Below, one piece after another: positions 49,190 to 57,685 of a stretch of 64,000 nt of DNA; the stretch's first letter is position 1; each line of letters starts with the position of its first letter. Where the stretch lies: assembly GCA_001184205.1 (NCBI GenBank), contig LBMP01000006.1, positions 62,001 to 126,000 on the forward strand, read 5' to 3'. The translations under genes and the position numbers were made by a program. Under the pieces are notes generated by a model. That model saw nothing but the letters and a program-made list of their open reading frames with translations. It did not search any database and was not told the DNA's origin. This DNA is from Desulfocarbo indianensis (GTDB lineage: Bacteria > Desulfobacterota > Desulfarculia > Desulfarculales > Desulfarculaceae).

Positions 49190-51280
49190 TCAGAACCACA
49201 GCCGGTATACGGCCATGAAGTTCAGCCCCGGGTCTTTGAGCTCGATGCCGCGGCTGGTGGAGAGGTAGTCCCGGTAATCCTCGTCGAACACGTTCTCCAC
49301 CCCCAGCACCACCTCCTGGCGGGTCTTGGCCAGGTCGAAGCGGTAGCCCAGGCGCAGCCCCACGGTCTGCCAGCCGTCGGTGGTCTCCACGCTGGCGGGC
49401 GTCTGGTCCTGCTCGGCGGCCCAGGAAACCTCCGCCCTGGCCCACAGCCCCGAGGAGTGGTCGTAGCGCAGGCCGGCCAGGCCGTTGAGGGGCGGAATGA
49501 AGGGCAGGTATTGATCGGTGTCGGTGTCCTCGCCCCGGCAATAGGCCAGGGTGGCGTAGAGGCGCGCGCCGGGCAGGAAGATGTAGTGGGCCTCCAGCTC
49601 GCCGCCGTAGATCACGGCCTCGGCGACGTTTTGATATTGGACCAGACTGGCGGACACGATCTGTTCGCTGATCATGTCGCGCAGGAAGTTGGCATAGGCC
49701 GAGGCCGACAGGCCCAGGTTCTTCTTGTCGTAGTGCAGCCCGTATTCCAGGAACAGGCTGCGTTCGGGCTCCAGGTCCGGATTGCCCTGCTTCACCGCGC
49801 CGCTGGCCAGATCGATGTAGGAGAAGCGCTCCTCCATGGAGGCCGCCCGATAGGCGCTGGCCGCCAGCAGGGACATGGACCAGTGCGAGGCGAAGTTCCA
49901 GGTCAGGCCGGCGTGCAGGTTCCAGGAAACGTCGTCCTTGGTCTGGCTGGGGGTGATCAGCGGATTGGCCGCCGCGGGGCTGGGCGGCTTGGTGTAAAGA
50001 TAGTTGTCGTCGTTGCTCACCGAGATGTAGTCCAGGCGTCCCCCGAGGTTGAGGGTCCAGTTTTTGGCCAGGACCAAATTGCCCTCCGCGAACCCTCCAC
50101 CGGAAAAGTAATCGGCGTCGGGCAGGGGCTTGTCGCCGATGGTGGCGCCGGTGGCCAGGTATCTGGTACGGGCGGATTCGATGTGCCAGTTCCAAAAGTC
50201 CAAGCCGGCCACCACCTGGTGCTCGCCGAAGGCCAACACGTTCTGCCACTTGGCCCCCCAGGTCTCGTGATCAGCGTTGGGCGTGAGCATTTTGACCTTG
50301 CTGGCCGCCGGGAAATTATCCACCCGCACCCGGCGGTCCAGGGACTGGTAATAGACCTTGATGGCCGATTCCTTGAAATATTGGTTTATGTTTTCGAACT
50401 TGTGATCAAAGGAGACCAGGGACCGGCTGGTCCTGGGGTAGGTGACGTCGGCCGCCGTGGGCAGCGGAGCCACGCCGGTGCCGGGGATGCCGATATCTTT
50501 GCCCTCGTGGTACTGCACCTGAAAGTCGCTCTCGCCACCCAGCCATTTCACGCCCAGGCGAAGCTTGCCCTGATAGTCGCGGAACTGGCTGTTGGCGATC
50601 TCCTCGCCGTCGCCGGCCTCATAACTGTCGTGGTCGCGATAGGAGGCGCTGCCGTACACCCAGCAATCGGGGCTGTTGTAGGAGGCGTTGGCGTAGGTGT
50701 TGAATCCCTCGGGGTTCGAGGCGTAGGAGCCGGAGAGATAGGAGCGCGCCACCGGCTGGGGGGTGTATTCGCCCTTGCGGGTGATGACGTTGACCACGCC
50801 GCCGATGGAGCCCGAACCGTACAGGGCGCTGATGGGTCCTTTAAGCACCTCCACCCGCTCGATCTCGTTGGGGTCCAGGGTGCCGAACTGGGCGTTGATC
50901 TGGGTGGCGGTGTTTACCCTGGCGCCGTCGATGTTGTAAACCAGGGACCCGCGTCCCAGGCCCCGGATGTTGACCTCCGAGCCCCAGGCCGAATCCGAGG
51001 TAGCGCGCACACCCGGTATGCGGCCGAGTTCGTCCGACAGGCTGATGGGCTGGTCGATGGCTATCTCTTCGGCCTCCAATACGCCCACGCCGCCCGGAGT
51101 CTGGCTCACCGTGCTTTCCACCCCCCGGGCGGTGACCACGGTCTTGTCCAGAACGGCGGCGGTCTTTACGCTTTCGCCCTTTTGGCCCGCTGCCGTTTCC
51201 GCCCAGGCGGGGCCCGCCGCCAAGACCGCGGCCAAAGTCATTGCCACCGTTAAAGCCAGCCATTTTCTCAGGTGCGTCAT
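49190..51280 (-). CDS. TonB-dependent receptor of the 13-gene uptake operon
   Basis: 696 aa. Signal peptide ending GPAWAE, TonB-box region KTVVTARGVESTVSQ, plug VNIRGLGRGSLVYNIDGARVN ... EIERVEVLKGPISALYGSGSIGGVVNVITRKG, and a barrel ending AVYRLWF. GGAGG precedes the ATG. It sits in the middle of the operon between the cytosolic metal-handling-like genes and the ABC importer, so its ligand should be the substrate of the whole system. The plug is of the CirA/BtuB group; the ligand cannot be inferred. Confidence 0.92.
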   Translation of the reverse strand: MTHLRKWLALTVAMTLAAVLAAGPAWAETAAGQKGESVKTAAVLDKTVVTARGVESTVSQTPGGVGVLEAEEIAIDQPISLSDELGRIPGVRATSDSAWGSEVNIRGLGRGSLVYNIDGARVNTATQINAQFGTLDPNEIERVEVLKGPISALYGSGSIGGVVNVITRKGEYTPQPVARSYLSGSYASNPEGFNTYANASYNSPDCWVYGSASYRDHDSYEAGDGEEIANSQFRDYQGKLRLGVKWLGGESDFQVQYHEGKDIGIPGTGVAPLPTAADVTYPRTSRSLVSFDHKFENINQYFKESAIKVYYQSLDRRVRVDNFPAASKVKMLTPNADHETWGAKWQNVLAFGEHQVVAGLDFWNWHIESARTRYLATGATIGDKPLPDADYFSGGGFAEGNLVLAKNWTLNLGGRLDYISVSNDDNYLYTKPPSPAAANPLITPSQTKDDVSWNLHAGLTWNFASHWSMSLLAASAYRAASMEERFSYIDLASGAVKQGNPDLEPERSLFLEYGLHYDKKNLGLSASAYANFLRDMISEQIVSASLVQYQNVAEAVIYGGELEAHYIFLPGARLYATLAYCRGEDTDTDQYLPFIPPLNGLAGLRYDHSSGLWARAEVSWAAEQDQTPASVETTDGWQTVGLRLGYRFDLAKTRQEVVLGVENVFDEDYRDYLSTSRGIELKDPGLNFMAVYRLWF

Positions 51281-51281
51281 C

Positions 51282-52187
51282 TTAGCCTCCTACCAGCACT
51301 TGTTTGGCAGCTCGAAGGTTTTTGCTGGCCAGACCGCCGCCCACGGCGGCGGCGGCCTGCCACCCCGCCCACAGAAAGCGGAATTGGTTTTCAAGCAGCT
51401 CGGGAAACGCCTGGGCCTCCGGCGTTACCGGGCATATGAGCCCATCCACGGACAGGAAGTTCTGAAAATCCACGGACAACAGGTGTTCCAGCAACCCGCG
51501 GGCCTCCGGGGAGGCGTCCTTGCGCAGGAAGGCCATGATGGGCACCGCCACGGCCCCTTCCCGGGGCCAGACCATGCTCCCCTGCCCCTGGCGGAAGGTG
51601 CGGCCAAAGGCGGGGATGACCAGACCGGCCTGATGGCGGCCCTCGTCCACCGCCTTGTTTATGTCCAGGGGATAAAGCTCCGGCACCAGGGCGTCGGCGG
51701 CCGCCGAACCGGCCTGGCCGAAATGCTTTTCCATGTAATGTCTGAAAAGGGCGGGCAAGGGGGTGTCGTGGGGAGGGGCGACCACCTTGCCCCACCAGCG
51801 CTCCTTGCTCAGCTCCTCCCAGGAACCGGGGGGATCGGAAAGCCCGGCGTTGTGGATGATCACCACCGGCACCACCCCGATCACCTTCATCTGGGCCGGA
51901 CCCTGATCCAAGCCCAGCGCGGCCAGTTCGGGCCGCAGCGGCGGCAGTTCGGGAGGCATCTCGGCAAACAGGCTCGAAGCGGATTCCAGGGCCCACAGGG
52001 CCTGGGGATAGGCGGTCAGGGTCAGGTCAGCGGTTTGCTCCGGGTCTCCGAAGTATTGCGAGAAATACTCATCCATCTCGCTATGGGTGTGATGGGGCTT
52101 CAGCTCGATTTCCGGAAACCGCGCCGCGATCTCGCTTTCGGCCCGCCGCATCACGTTGGGTGGAAATATCAGGAAGGCGTCTTTCAT
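51282..52187 (-). CDS. Extracellular-type solute-binding protein homologue lacking a signal peptide
   Basis: 301 aa from ATG 52187, which overlaps the ATPase stop (ATGA). The body resembles family-1 (Fe3+/AfuA-like) binding proteins: VVPVVIIHNAGLSDPPGSWEE, YPLDINKAVDEGRHQAGLV and EGAVAVPIMAFLRKDASPEARGLLEHLLS. But it starts MKDAFLIFPPNVMRR directly on the fold, with no signal peptide or anchor. It must therefore work in the cytosol, probably with the adjoining ATPase and GTPase, for example as a receiver of an imported metal or metal chelate. That role is inference. Confidence 0.8.
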   Translation of the reverse strand: MKDAFLIFPPNVMRRAESEIAARFPEIELKPHHTHSEMDEYFSQYFGDPEQTADLTLTAYPQALWALESASSLFAEMPPELPPLRPELAALGLDQGPAQMKVIGVVPVVIIHNAGLSDPPGSWEELSKERWWGKVVAPPHDTPLPALFRHYMEKHFGQAGSAAADALVPELYPLDINKAVDEGRHQAGLVIPAFGRTFRQGQGSMVWPREGAVAVPIMAFLRKDASPEARGLLEHLLSVDFQNFLSVDGLICPVTPEAQAFPELLENQFRFLWAGWQAAAAVGGGLASKNLRAAKQVLVGG

Positions 52188-52987
52188 AAGGCAGGTTCCC
52201 TTTCTTGCAGGGTGTCGCCGGCCCGGATGAGATCGCGGGCCCTGCACAGGTGGGCATCCATCCGGCGCAGCTCCGCCAGGCGTTCTCTTTCCTCGGGACT
52301 GGTCTCGATGACGCGCTGCATGCCCCCCTCCCTCATCACCAGGCGGCGGGGGGCCATCAGCATGAGGATGGGATCGTGGGTGGCCACCAGGATGGGCTTG
52401 TCGCTGGCCGACAGGATGCTCAAGGCCTTGAGCTTGTCGATGCCCGCGTTTTCGATCTCGTCGATGAGCACCACCGGCGCGTCGGAGATAAAGGCGATGT
52501 CGGCGATCATCAGGGCCCGGGACTGGCCCCCGCTCAATACCTGCAGGGAGGTGCCGAGCCGTATGGGCTCGCCGCAAAGCTGATTGGCCGCGTCCAGGGT
52601 CTGCTCCACGATGGTCTCCTGGCCCCGGTTGCGGCACTCGGCGTGGATGTGCAGAAAGTGCTCCACGCTGGAATCCATGACGAAGCTGGTCTTCTGGGAG
52701 AGCCTGGCCACGATGCCGCCGCCGTCATGGGGCCGGCCGGTGGGGCCGTCCGAGACCACCAGACGCCTTCCGGTGACGGTGTCGCGGTCGGCCCACTGTT
52801 CGATGTCTGACAAAAGCTCGCTTTTGCCGGAGCCGGTGGGGCCCACCACCGCCAGGGACTGGCCCGCCTCCACCGACAGTTGGGGCAAGGGCTCGCCGCG
52901 GCCGGATTTGTCACGGCCCGCCAGGAGGGTTATCGAGGCCATGCGCGGGACCTCGGGCGCCAGGTCCTCAGTTTTGATTTGCAACAT
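52184..52987 (-). CDS. Lone ABC-like ATPase without a membrane partner
   Basis: 267 aa. Walker A VGPTGSGKSELL, signature LSGGQSRALMIADIAF, Walker B-like VVLIDEIENAGI and switch VATHDPIL. The D-loop/Walker B spacing and the DEIEN sequence differ from transporter ATPases (LDEPTSALD), and there is no permease gene beside it; the SsuBC-like ATPase and permease lie farther down. It overlaps the GTPase gene by 20 bp and the binding-protein homologue by 4 bp. The trio looks like a cytosolic metal- or cofactor-processing machine rather than a transporter. Confidence 0.8.
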   Translation of the reverse strand: MLQIKTEDLAPEVPRMASITLLAGRDKSGRGEPLPQLSVEAGQSLAVVGPTGSGKSELLSDIEQWADRDTVTGRRLVVSDGPTGRPHDGGGIVARLSQKTSFVMDSSVEHFLHIHAECRNRGQETIVEQTLDAANQLCGEPIRLGTSLQVLSGGQSRALMIADIAFISDAPVVLIDEIENAGIDKLKALSILSASDKPILVATHDPILMLMAPRRLVMREGGMQRVIETSPEERERLAELRRMDAHLCRARDLIRAGDTLQEREPAL

Positions 52988-53666
52988 GAATCTTCACCAC
53001 GTTTCCGGTTTGGAAATTCCGGCCCACCCGTATTTCACCAGTACAGTAGGAGCAAACCGAGGCCGGCATGGAATAACGGAGCTTAAGGCCGGTGAGGCTC
53101 GGGACCTCGGGCCATTGATCGATCATGCGTTTTAAAGCCAGGACGCCGTTGCCGGTGAGCCCGTTGCAGTGGAAGGCCCTGGCCGTCTGGTTCACTTGCC
53201 GCACCCTGTGGAGAAAGACCTCTTTTTCAGCCTGGGAGACCAGATCGCCCTTGGTTATGGCCACCACGTCGGCCAGCTTGAGCGCCGGCCCCATCTTTTC
53301 GGGCGCGCCCAGGCCGCTTAGGTTGTCGATCACGGTCACGGCCGGGACTCCGTTGATATGAGGCGCGCAGCGAAAGCACAGGCCCGCGGTCTCGATGACC
53401 AGCAAGGCGGCGCCCTGCTCGTGGCCCCAGGCCAGCACCTCCTCCAGGTTGGAGACGTAGTAATGGTCCGGGCAGACGTAATCGCTCAGGCCCCGGATGG
53501 CCGGTATGCCCAGTCTGCGCTGGTAGAGATCGTGGTCCTGCGTGGCCAGCGCGTCGAATTTCACGGCCGCGGTCTTGATTCCCTCGGCCTTGAAGAGGTT
53601 CAGGGTGTGCAACAGCACGCTGGTCTTGCCGCTGCTGGGCGTACCCGCAATGGTTATTACTTTCAC
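52968..53666 (-). CDS. G3E-type GTPase (HypB/UreG/CobW-like), first gene of the operon
   Basis: 232 aa starting at GTG 53666. P-loop AGTPSSGKTS (7-16), switch region VIETAGLCFRCAPHIN with a CxxC, and the guanine-specificity motif TKGD (VVAITKGDLVS). A second CxxC is near the C-terminus (CSYCTGEIRVGRNF). G3E GTPases insert or deliver nickel, zinc or cobalt into enzymes; the two CxxC motifs are plausible metal sites. As first gene of the run it suggests that the imported substrate is a metal or metal-containing cofactor. There is no signal peptide; it acts in the cytosol. Confidence 0.85.
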   Translation of the reverse strand: MKVITIAGTPSSGKTSVLLHTLNLFKAEGIKTAAVKFDALATQDHDLYQRRLGIPAIRGLSDYVCPDHYYVSNLEEVLAWGHEQGAALLVIETAGLCFRCAPHINGVPAVTVIDNLSGLGAPEKMGPALKLADVVAITKGDLVSQAEKEVFLHRVRQVNQTARAFHCNGLTGNGVLALKRMIDQWPEVPSLTGLKLRYSMPASVCSYCTGEIRVGRNFQTGNVVKIHVANQN

Positions 53667-54892
53667 CGGTTGCCATCCCCTTGTTTGGGCCGGGCCCTGC
53701 CGGCCGGCGGAAAATCCGCTGGGTTTGTTGAATCCGATCCCGCGAGCGCCCTTGTCTCCCCCCGGGCGCTACGCCCTGCCCGGATATTTGCCATGGGTCG
53801 GGGCGGTAAGCAGGCGCGCAAAAACATTACTAACTTACTAACAATATTTGTTCGATCAAACTAGCTGGTCCTAAAAAAACCCGAAACAATACGGGTTTTT
53901 GGGATAGCTCGGCCTCCTTCTTTTATGGTGGACCAGGACCGACTTTTAGGCCGGTCGGCCTCCTTGCCATGCCGCCTCCGCCGCTGTCCCCGCCAAGCAA
54001 GACCAGGCATATTCAGGACAGAATCAAGCACCGCGCATCGCTGGCGGCCCTAGCGGCGCTGCTAGTGGTCCGTCCCTACAGGCGACCATCTCCTGGCGCC
54101 ACTATCCCCAGAGCAGAGCCTGGGCCGGTCGGCGCCAAGTGTCTTGCTTTTTAAGCCGTGGGACAATCTCGATAAAGTTAGATATATGAAATTAATAGAT
54201 GTGTCAAGTCAGAAAACGCGACACCCTCTGCCGGCTGGCCATTATACAGTTTAAACAGCTAATATTAATGCTATAAACACCAAGAGGCACGCAGTGGTTA
54301 GGTTTTATTAATCCTTGCCCAGACCTGGAGCGATGCCCCAAGGTTCACGTCACAGGCCTTCAGCCTCAAGGTTGCCGGGTAGGCTCTTTGCGCCGGCAAA
54401 GCCGGGCACGGCAATGGCAATTTAAGGTCAATATATATAACAGGCTGTAATAAAAAGATATATAGTAATAATTATGCCGGTCATCAAAATGATTGACACC
54501 GAAATAAATTAGAAATATAAAACAATATGTGCATTGAACTCCCTTCGAAACTAAAACCCCTATCCATAAAGGCCGGTCCGGGCCATGACCCTTCCCAGGG
54601 CCATGACCCGGGCCGGTCGAGCCTCTGGCGGGCGGTGGTGACCGCCAACCAAATAAGCCTGGCCGGCATTGATCCGGCGGTTTTCCAACGGCGTGCCAGG
54701 CCCGAATCCGCCGCCGGTCTGGCCGAGGAAAAGGGCTGGCGCGCGGACAAAGTCAGGTCCCATACGGTCGCCTGGACATGGGGACTCGGTGCTGCGGTGG
54801 GGCGGCGGTCAAAGGTGGCTTATCGCCGCCATGCCGCCGCAGCAGGCGCTTAAAAAGATTCCGAGCATCGCATATGGCTGATCAAACGAAAT
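53667..54892. other. Divergent intergenic region (about 1.2 kb)
   Basis: No convincing gene: the frames here have biased composition and no family features. The left part holds a hairpin at 53873-53900 and two copies of AAGGAGGCCGA (minus strand, 53965-53955 and 53919-53909). The middle (54150-54540) is AT-rich with TATA-like stretches, where promoters of the GTPase operon and of the AraC gene could lie. GC-rich inverted segments at about 54370-54415 may form an RNA hairpin. Confidence 0.5.
53873..53900 (-). terminator. Hairpin terminator in the leader of the 13-gene operon
   Basis: Minus strand: AAAAACCCG and CGGGTTTTT form the stem and a TTTTTTTA tail is completed on that side. It lies about 205 bp upstream of the GTPase start, so it could be an attenuator of the operon or the end of an upstream transcript. 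It is A/T-flanked on both sides and may work bidirectionally. Confidence 0.65.
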
Positions 54893-55900
54893 ATGCAGCA
54901 TAAGACAGATCATACGTTGCCGGACATGGGTGCCGACTATCCGCCGAAAGCAACCCCGGCGTTGCAGCCGCGCGGCCCCTTGTGGTGCGCGCGGACTCGG
55001 GGAGTGGCTCTTCCCCTGGCGCGCTTTGCGGTGCGGGATGGTTTGGAACTTATCATCCAAAATTACCGCCCCCCAAAAGACATGACCTTTCAGTATGCCC
55101 GCGAGGCGGCGCCCATTCATTTCGGCTATATTCTTCAGGGTGCCATCCACACCGTCATTGAAAACAGTGCCAACCGCTTTTTCAATGCCAACAACTCCGC
55201 CGGCTGCGGAGGGGTCATGTTTTTGCCCTACACCATTGCCCAAGGCCACTACCGGGCCAATCGCCAAGTATTGGCGGTGGCGGTTGACGTATCCACCGAG
55301 CTTTTCGGCGAGCTGGCCGGAGAGGTCACGCCAGCTCTTCCCGCCCGGCTGCGGAACTTGGCGCAGGGCAGGGCAACGTCCAGCAGTTTTATTCTGCCCT
55401 CCAAAATAACCGCCCGCTTGGGCGGGGTGTTGCGCGACATATTGTCCATCCGCCCTGGGGCTCCTTGCGCGACCCTGTTCGCCGAGGCCAAGGCCTTGGA
55501 GCTTTTGAGCCTGCAAATAGAGCAATTCATCCAGTCGCCATCGGCCGCCGACCCCGCAACGGAGATGGACCGCGTGGACCGGGCGGGGGTTCGGCGGGTC
55601 CGTGAAATATTGAGCGAGAACTTGCAGGCCCCGCCTTCCTTGCTGGACATGTCCCGCGAAGCGGGCATGAGCCACAGCAAGCTCAACCGGTGCTTCAAAC
55701 AGCTTTACGGGCTTACCGTGTTCGAATGGCTGCGCCAGCGCCGCCTGGACAAGGCGCGGGAGCTGTTGAGCGGCGGCGGATGCTCCATCGCCGAGGTGGC
55801 CTTGTGCTCGGGCTTCAGCGATCAGAGCCACCTCAACCGCTGCTTCAAAAGGCATTTCGGAGTCACTCCCGGCCAGTTCCGCCGCGCCCGTCGCCTTTGA
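54893..55900 (+). CDS. AraC-family regulator, YbtA-like (second copy)
   Basis: 335 aa. N-terminal sensing domain (IHFGYILQGAIHTVIENSAN...) and a C-terminal AraC DNA-binding domain: SLLDMSREAGMSHSKLNRCFKQLYGLTVFEWL and SIAEVALCSGFSDQSHLNRCFKRHFGVTPGQFRR. It resembles the regulator at 30460, also 335 aa. It converges on the YbtP/YbtQ-MFS-receptor cluster, ending 16 bp from it, the arrangement of ybtA-type control of a metallophore uptake set. The start could also be the Met at residue 12. Confidence 0.9.
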   Translation: MQHKTDHTLPDMGADYPPKATPALQPRGPLWCARTRGVALPLARFAVRDGLELIIQNYRPPKDMTFQYAREAAPIHFGYILQGAIHTVIENSANRFFNANNSAGCGGVMFLPYTIAQGHYRANRQVLAVAVDVSTELFGELAGEVTPALPARLRNLAQGRATSSSFILPSKITARLGGVLRDILSIRPGAPCATLFAEAKALELLSLQIEQFIQSPSAADPATEMDRVDRAGVRRVREILSENLQAPPSLLDMSREAGMSHSKLNRCFKQLYGLTVFEWLRQRRLDKARELLSGGGCSIAEVALCSGFSDQSHLNRCFKRHFGVTPGQFRRARRL

Positions 55901-55915
55901 TCGGGACCATGCGGC

Positions 55916-57685
55916 TCAGGCCTGCGCGTCGCTCCCGCCCGCGCGCCCCAGGCCCAGCCTCCAGCCGCCGGCCCGCAACCTGGCCCGCCAAAGCTCCTGA
56001 TACAGCGTGCAGCCCTGCAACAGAGACTCGTGATTGCCCACCGCCGACACCTCGCCGTCCTGGCCCATGACCACGATGCTGTCAGCCTCGGTGATGGTCT
56101 CCAGGCGGTGGGCGATGACCACCGCCGTGCGTCCGCGCAGCAAGGAGGCCAGGGCTTGTTGAATCATGCGCTGGCTTTCAGGGTCCAGCGAGGCGGTGGC
56201 TTCGTCCAGGAGCACTATGGGCGAGCCCTTGAGCAAGGCCCTGGCGATGGCGATGCGCTGCCTCTGGCCGCGGGACAGGCGGCCGCCCCCCTCGCCGATG
56301 ACGGTTTCATACCGGCGGGGCAGGGCCATGATGAACTCGTGGGCCCAGGCCTCTTGGGCGGCGTTCCGCACCTCCTGCGGGCTGGCTCCCTCCCTGCCCA
56401 GGGCGATGTTGTTGAATACCGTATCGTTGAACAGGCGCACGTCCTGGAACACCATGCTTACGGCCTGATTCAGCTCGGCCGGCTCCATGTGGCGAAGGTC
56501 CACCCCGCCGATGAGGACCGCTCCTGCCTGCACGTCCCACATGCGGGCCATCAGATTGACCAGGGTGCTCTTGCCCGCGCCGGAGGGCCCCACCAAGGCG
56601 GTGATCTCGCCCGCCCGGGCCGTGAAGGAGACATGGTTCAGCACCCGGCGGGACTCGTAGGCGAAGCATACGTCCTGGAGGATGATGTCATAGGATCGGG
56701 GCGAGCGGGGCCGGGGCGGCGTCGGCAACCTAGGCGTGTCCAGCACCTTTTTCAGCTCGGTCAGGCCCGGCTCGCACAGTTTGTATATTTCCACCGCCAG
56801 GCCCAAGCCCTTTAGGGGCTCATATGCGTAAAGGCCGATCACCAGGCAGGACACCAAGGCCGGGGCCGGGATCAGCCCCTCGGACAGCAGTTGGCAGCCC
56901 AGGATCAAGATCGCCGCCGGGGCCAAGGCTAGAACCGTGTTGCCGCCGTTGAGATAGGCGGGTCCGCTGCGGGCCAGCTTGATGTTGCGGTCCCTCATGA
57001 CTATAAACAGCTTGCCCAGCTTATCCAGAAAGGAGCCGGTTCCGTTGTAGGCCTGCAAGGCTTCCATGCCTTGAATGTACTCCACCATCTCCTGGTTCAG
57101 TTGGCGCGCCAAAGCGGACCGCCGGTCCAGTTGGGCGGTCAGCGAGCTTTGACCCCGGCGGAATATCAGCAGGGATAAAGGCAGCAGCGCCAGAGCGCAC
57201 AGGAACAGCCGCCAGTCCAGCCAGCAGAGCAAGCCCAGCGTAAAGATCGGAACAGCCGCCGCGGTTATGAGCTGGGGCAGCACCAGGGTGGGCAGGTGCT
57301 CAGTCATCATCAACTCGTCGGAGACCACGGAGTTGAGGCGGCCCACGGAGGTGGAGTTGAAAAAGCCCAGGGAGAGTTTGGGCAGATGCTCACCCAGCTT
57401 GAGGCGCAGGACCTGGGCCAGATCGACCCCGGCCGGGTAGGACAGGCGGCAGAACAAATAGAACAATAGCAACTGCGCCAGCAGGCAGGCTGCCAAAAGC
57501 CCTGAGTAGGCCGCCAGGGCCCCGCCGGTGAAACCGGCGCGCGCCAGATCGTCCATGGCCAGAAGCAAAACGCCCAGCGCGGCCGTGGCGGCCAGGGCCT
57601 CCAACAGCTTGAACAGGGAGGCCAGCATAAAAGGCCGGCGGCATTGCGGCGCCAATCGCCACAGATAATACAGGGCGCTAAACAT
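55916..57685 (-). CDS. YbtQ-like ABC transporter (permease-ATPase fusion)
   Basis: 589 aa from ATG 57685. N-terminal six-segment ABC exporter-type membrane domain (1-330), then the nucleotide-binding domain: Walker A GPSGAGKST, signature LSRGQRQRIAIARAL (LSRGQ instead of LSGGQ), Walker B IVLLDEATASLDPES and H-loop IAHRLETI. YbtP and YbtQ are exporter-fold proteins that import iron-yersiniabactin as a heterodimer. It overlaps its YbtP-like partner by 8 bp, and the pair lies in a cluster with MFS and FyuA-like genes, so an importer role is favoured over lipid or drug export. Confidence 0.88.
   Translation of the reverse strand: MFSALYYLWRLAPQCRRPFMLASLFKLLEALAATAALGVLLLAMDDLARAGFTGGALAAYSGLLAACLLAQLLLFYLFCRLSYPAGVDLAQVLRLKLGEHLPKLSLGFFNSTSVGRLNSVVSDELMMTEHLPTLVLPQLITAAAVPIFTLGLLCWLDWRLFLCALALLPLSLLIFRRGQSSLTAQLDRRSALARQLNQEMVEYIQGMEALQAYNGTGSFLDKLGKLFIVMRDRNIKLARSGPAYLNGGNTVLALAPAAILILGCQLLSEGLIPAPALVSCLVIGLYAYEPLKGLGLAVEIYKLCEPGLTELKKVLDTPRLPTPPRPRSPRSYDIILQDVCFAYESRRVLNHVSFTARAGEITALVGPSGAGKSTLVNLMARMWDVQAGAVLIGGVDLRHMEPAELNQAVSMVFQDVRLFNDTVFNNIALGREGASPQEVRNAAQEAWAHEFIMALPRRYETVIGEGGGRLSRGQRQRIAIARALLKGSPIVLLDEATASLDPESQRMIQQALASLLRGRTAVVIAHRLETITEADSIVVMGQDGEVSAVGNHESLLQGCTLYQELWRARLRAGGWRLGLGRAGGSDAQA

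Noticed and set aside
49047-50249. 400-codon frame antisense-offset within the TonB receptor and binding-protein genes
   Set aside because: Same-strand shadow in another frame, Arg/Gly/Pro-rich, with no domain; the receptor frame has clear plug and barrel motifs.
53667-54000. Molybdenum-cofactor riboswitch in the GTPase-operon leader
   Set aside because: GCCGCCTCC-like segments suggested it, but I cannot assemble the conserved core in either orientation, so I leave the leader unassigned.
54527-54853. 108-codon plus-strand frame upstream of the second AraC gene
   Set aside because: Low-complexity Arg/Ala/Gly composition, no ribosome site, no recognisable domain; treated as part of the intergenic region.
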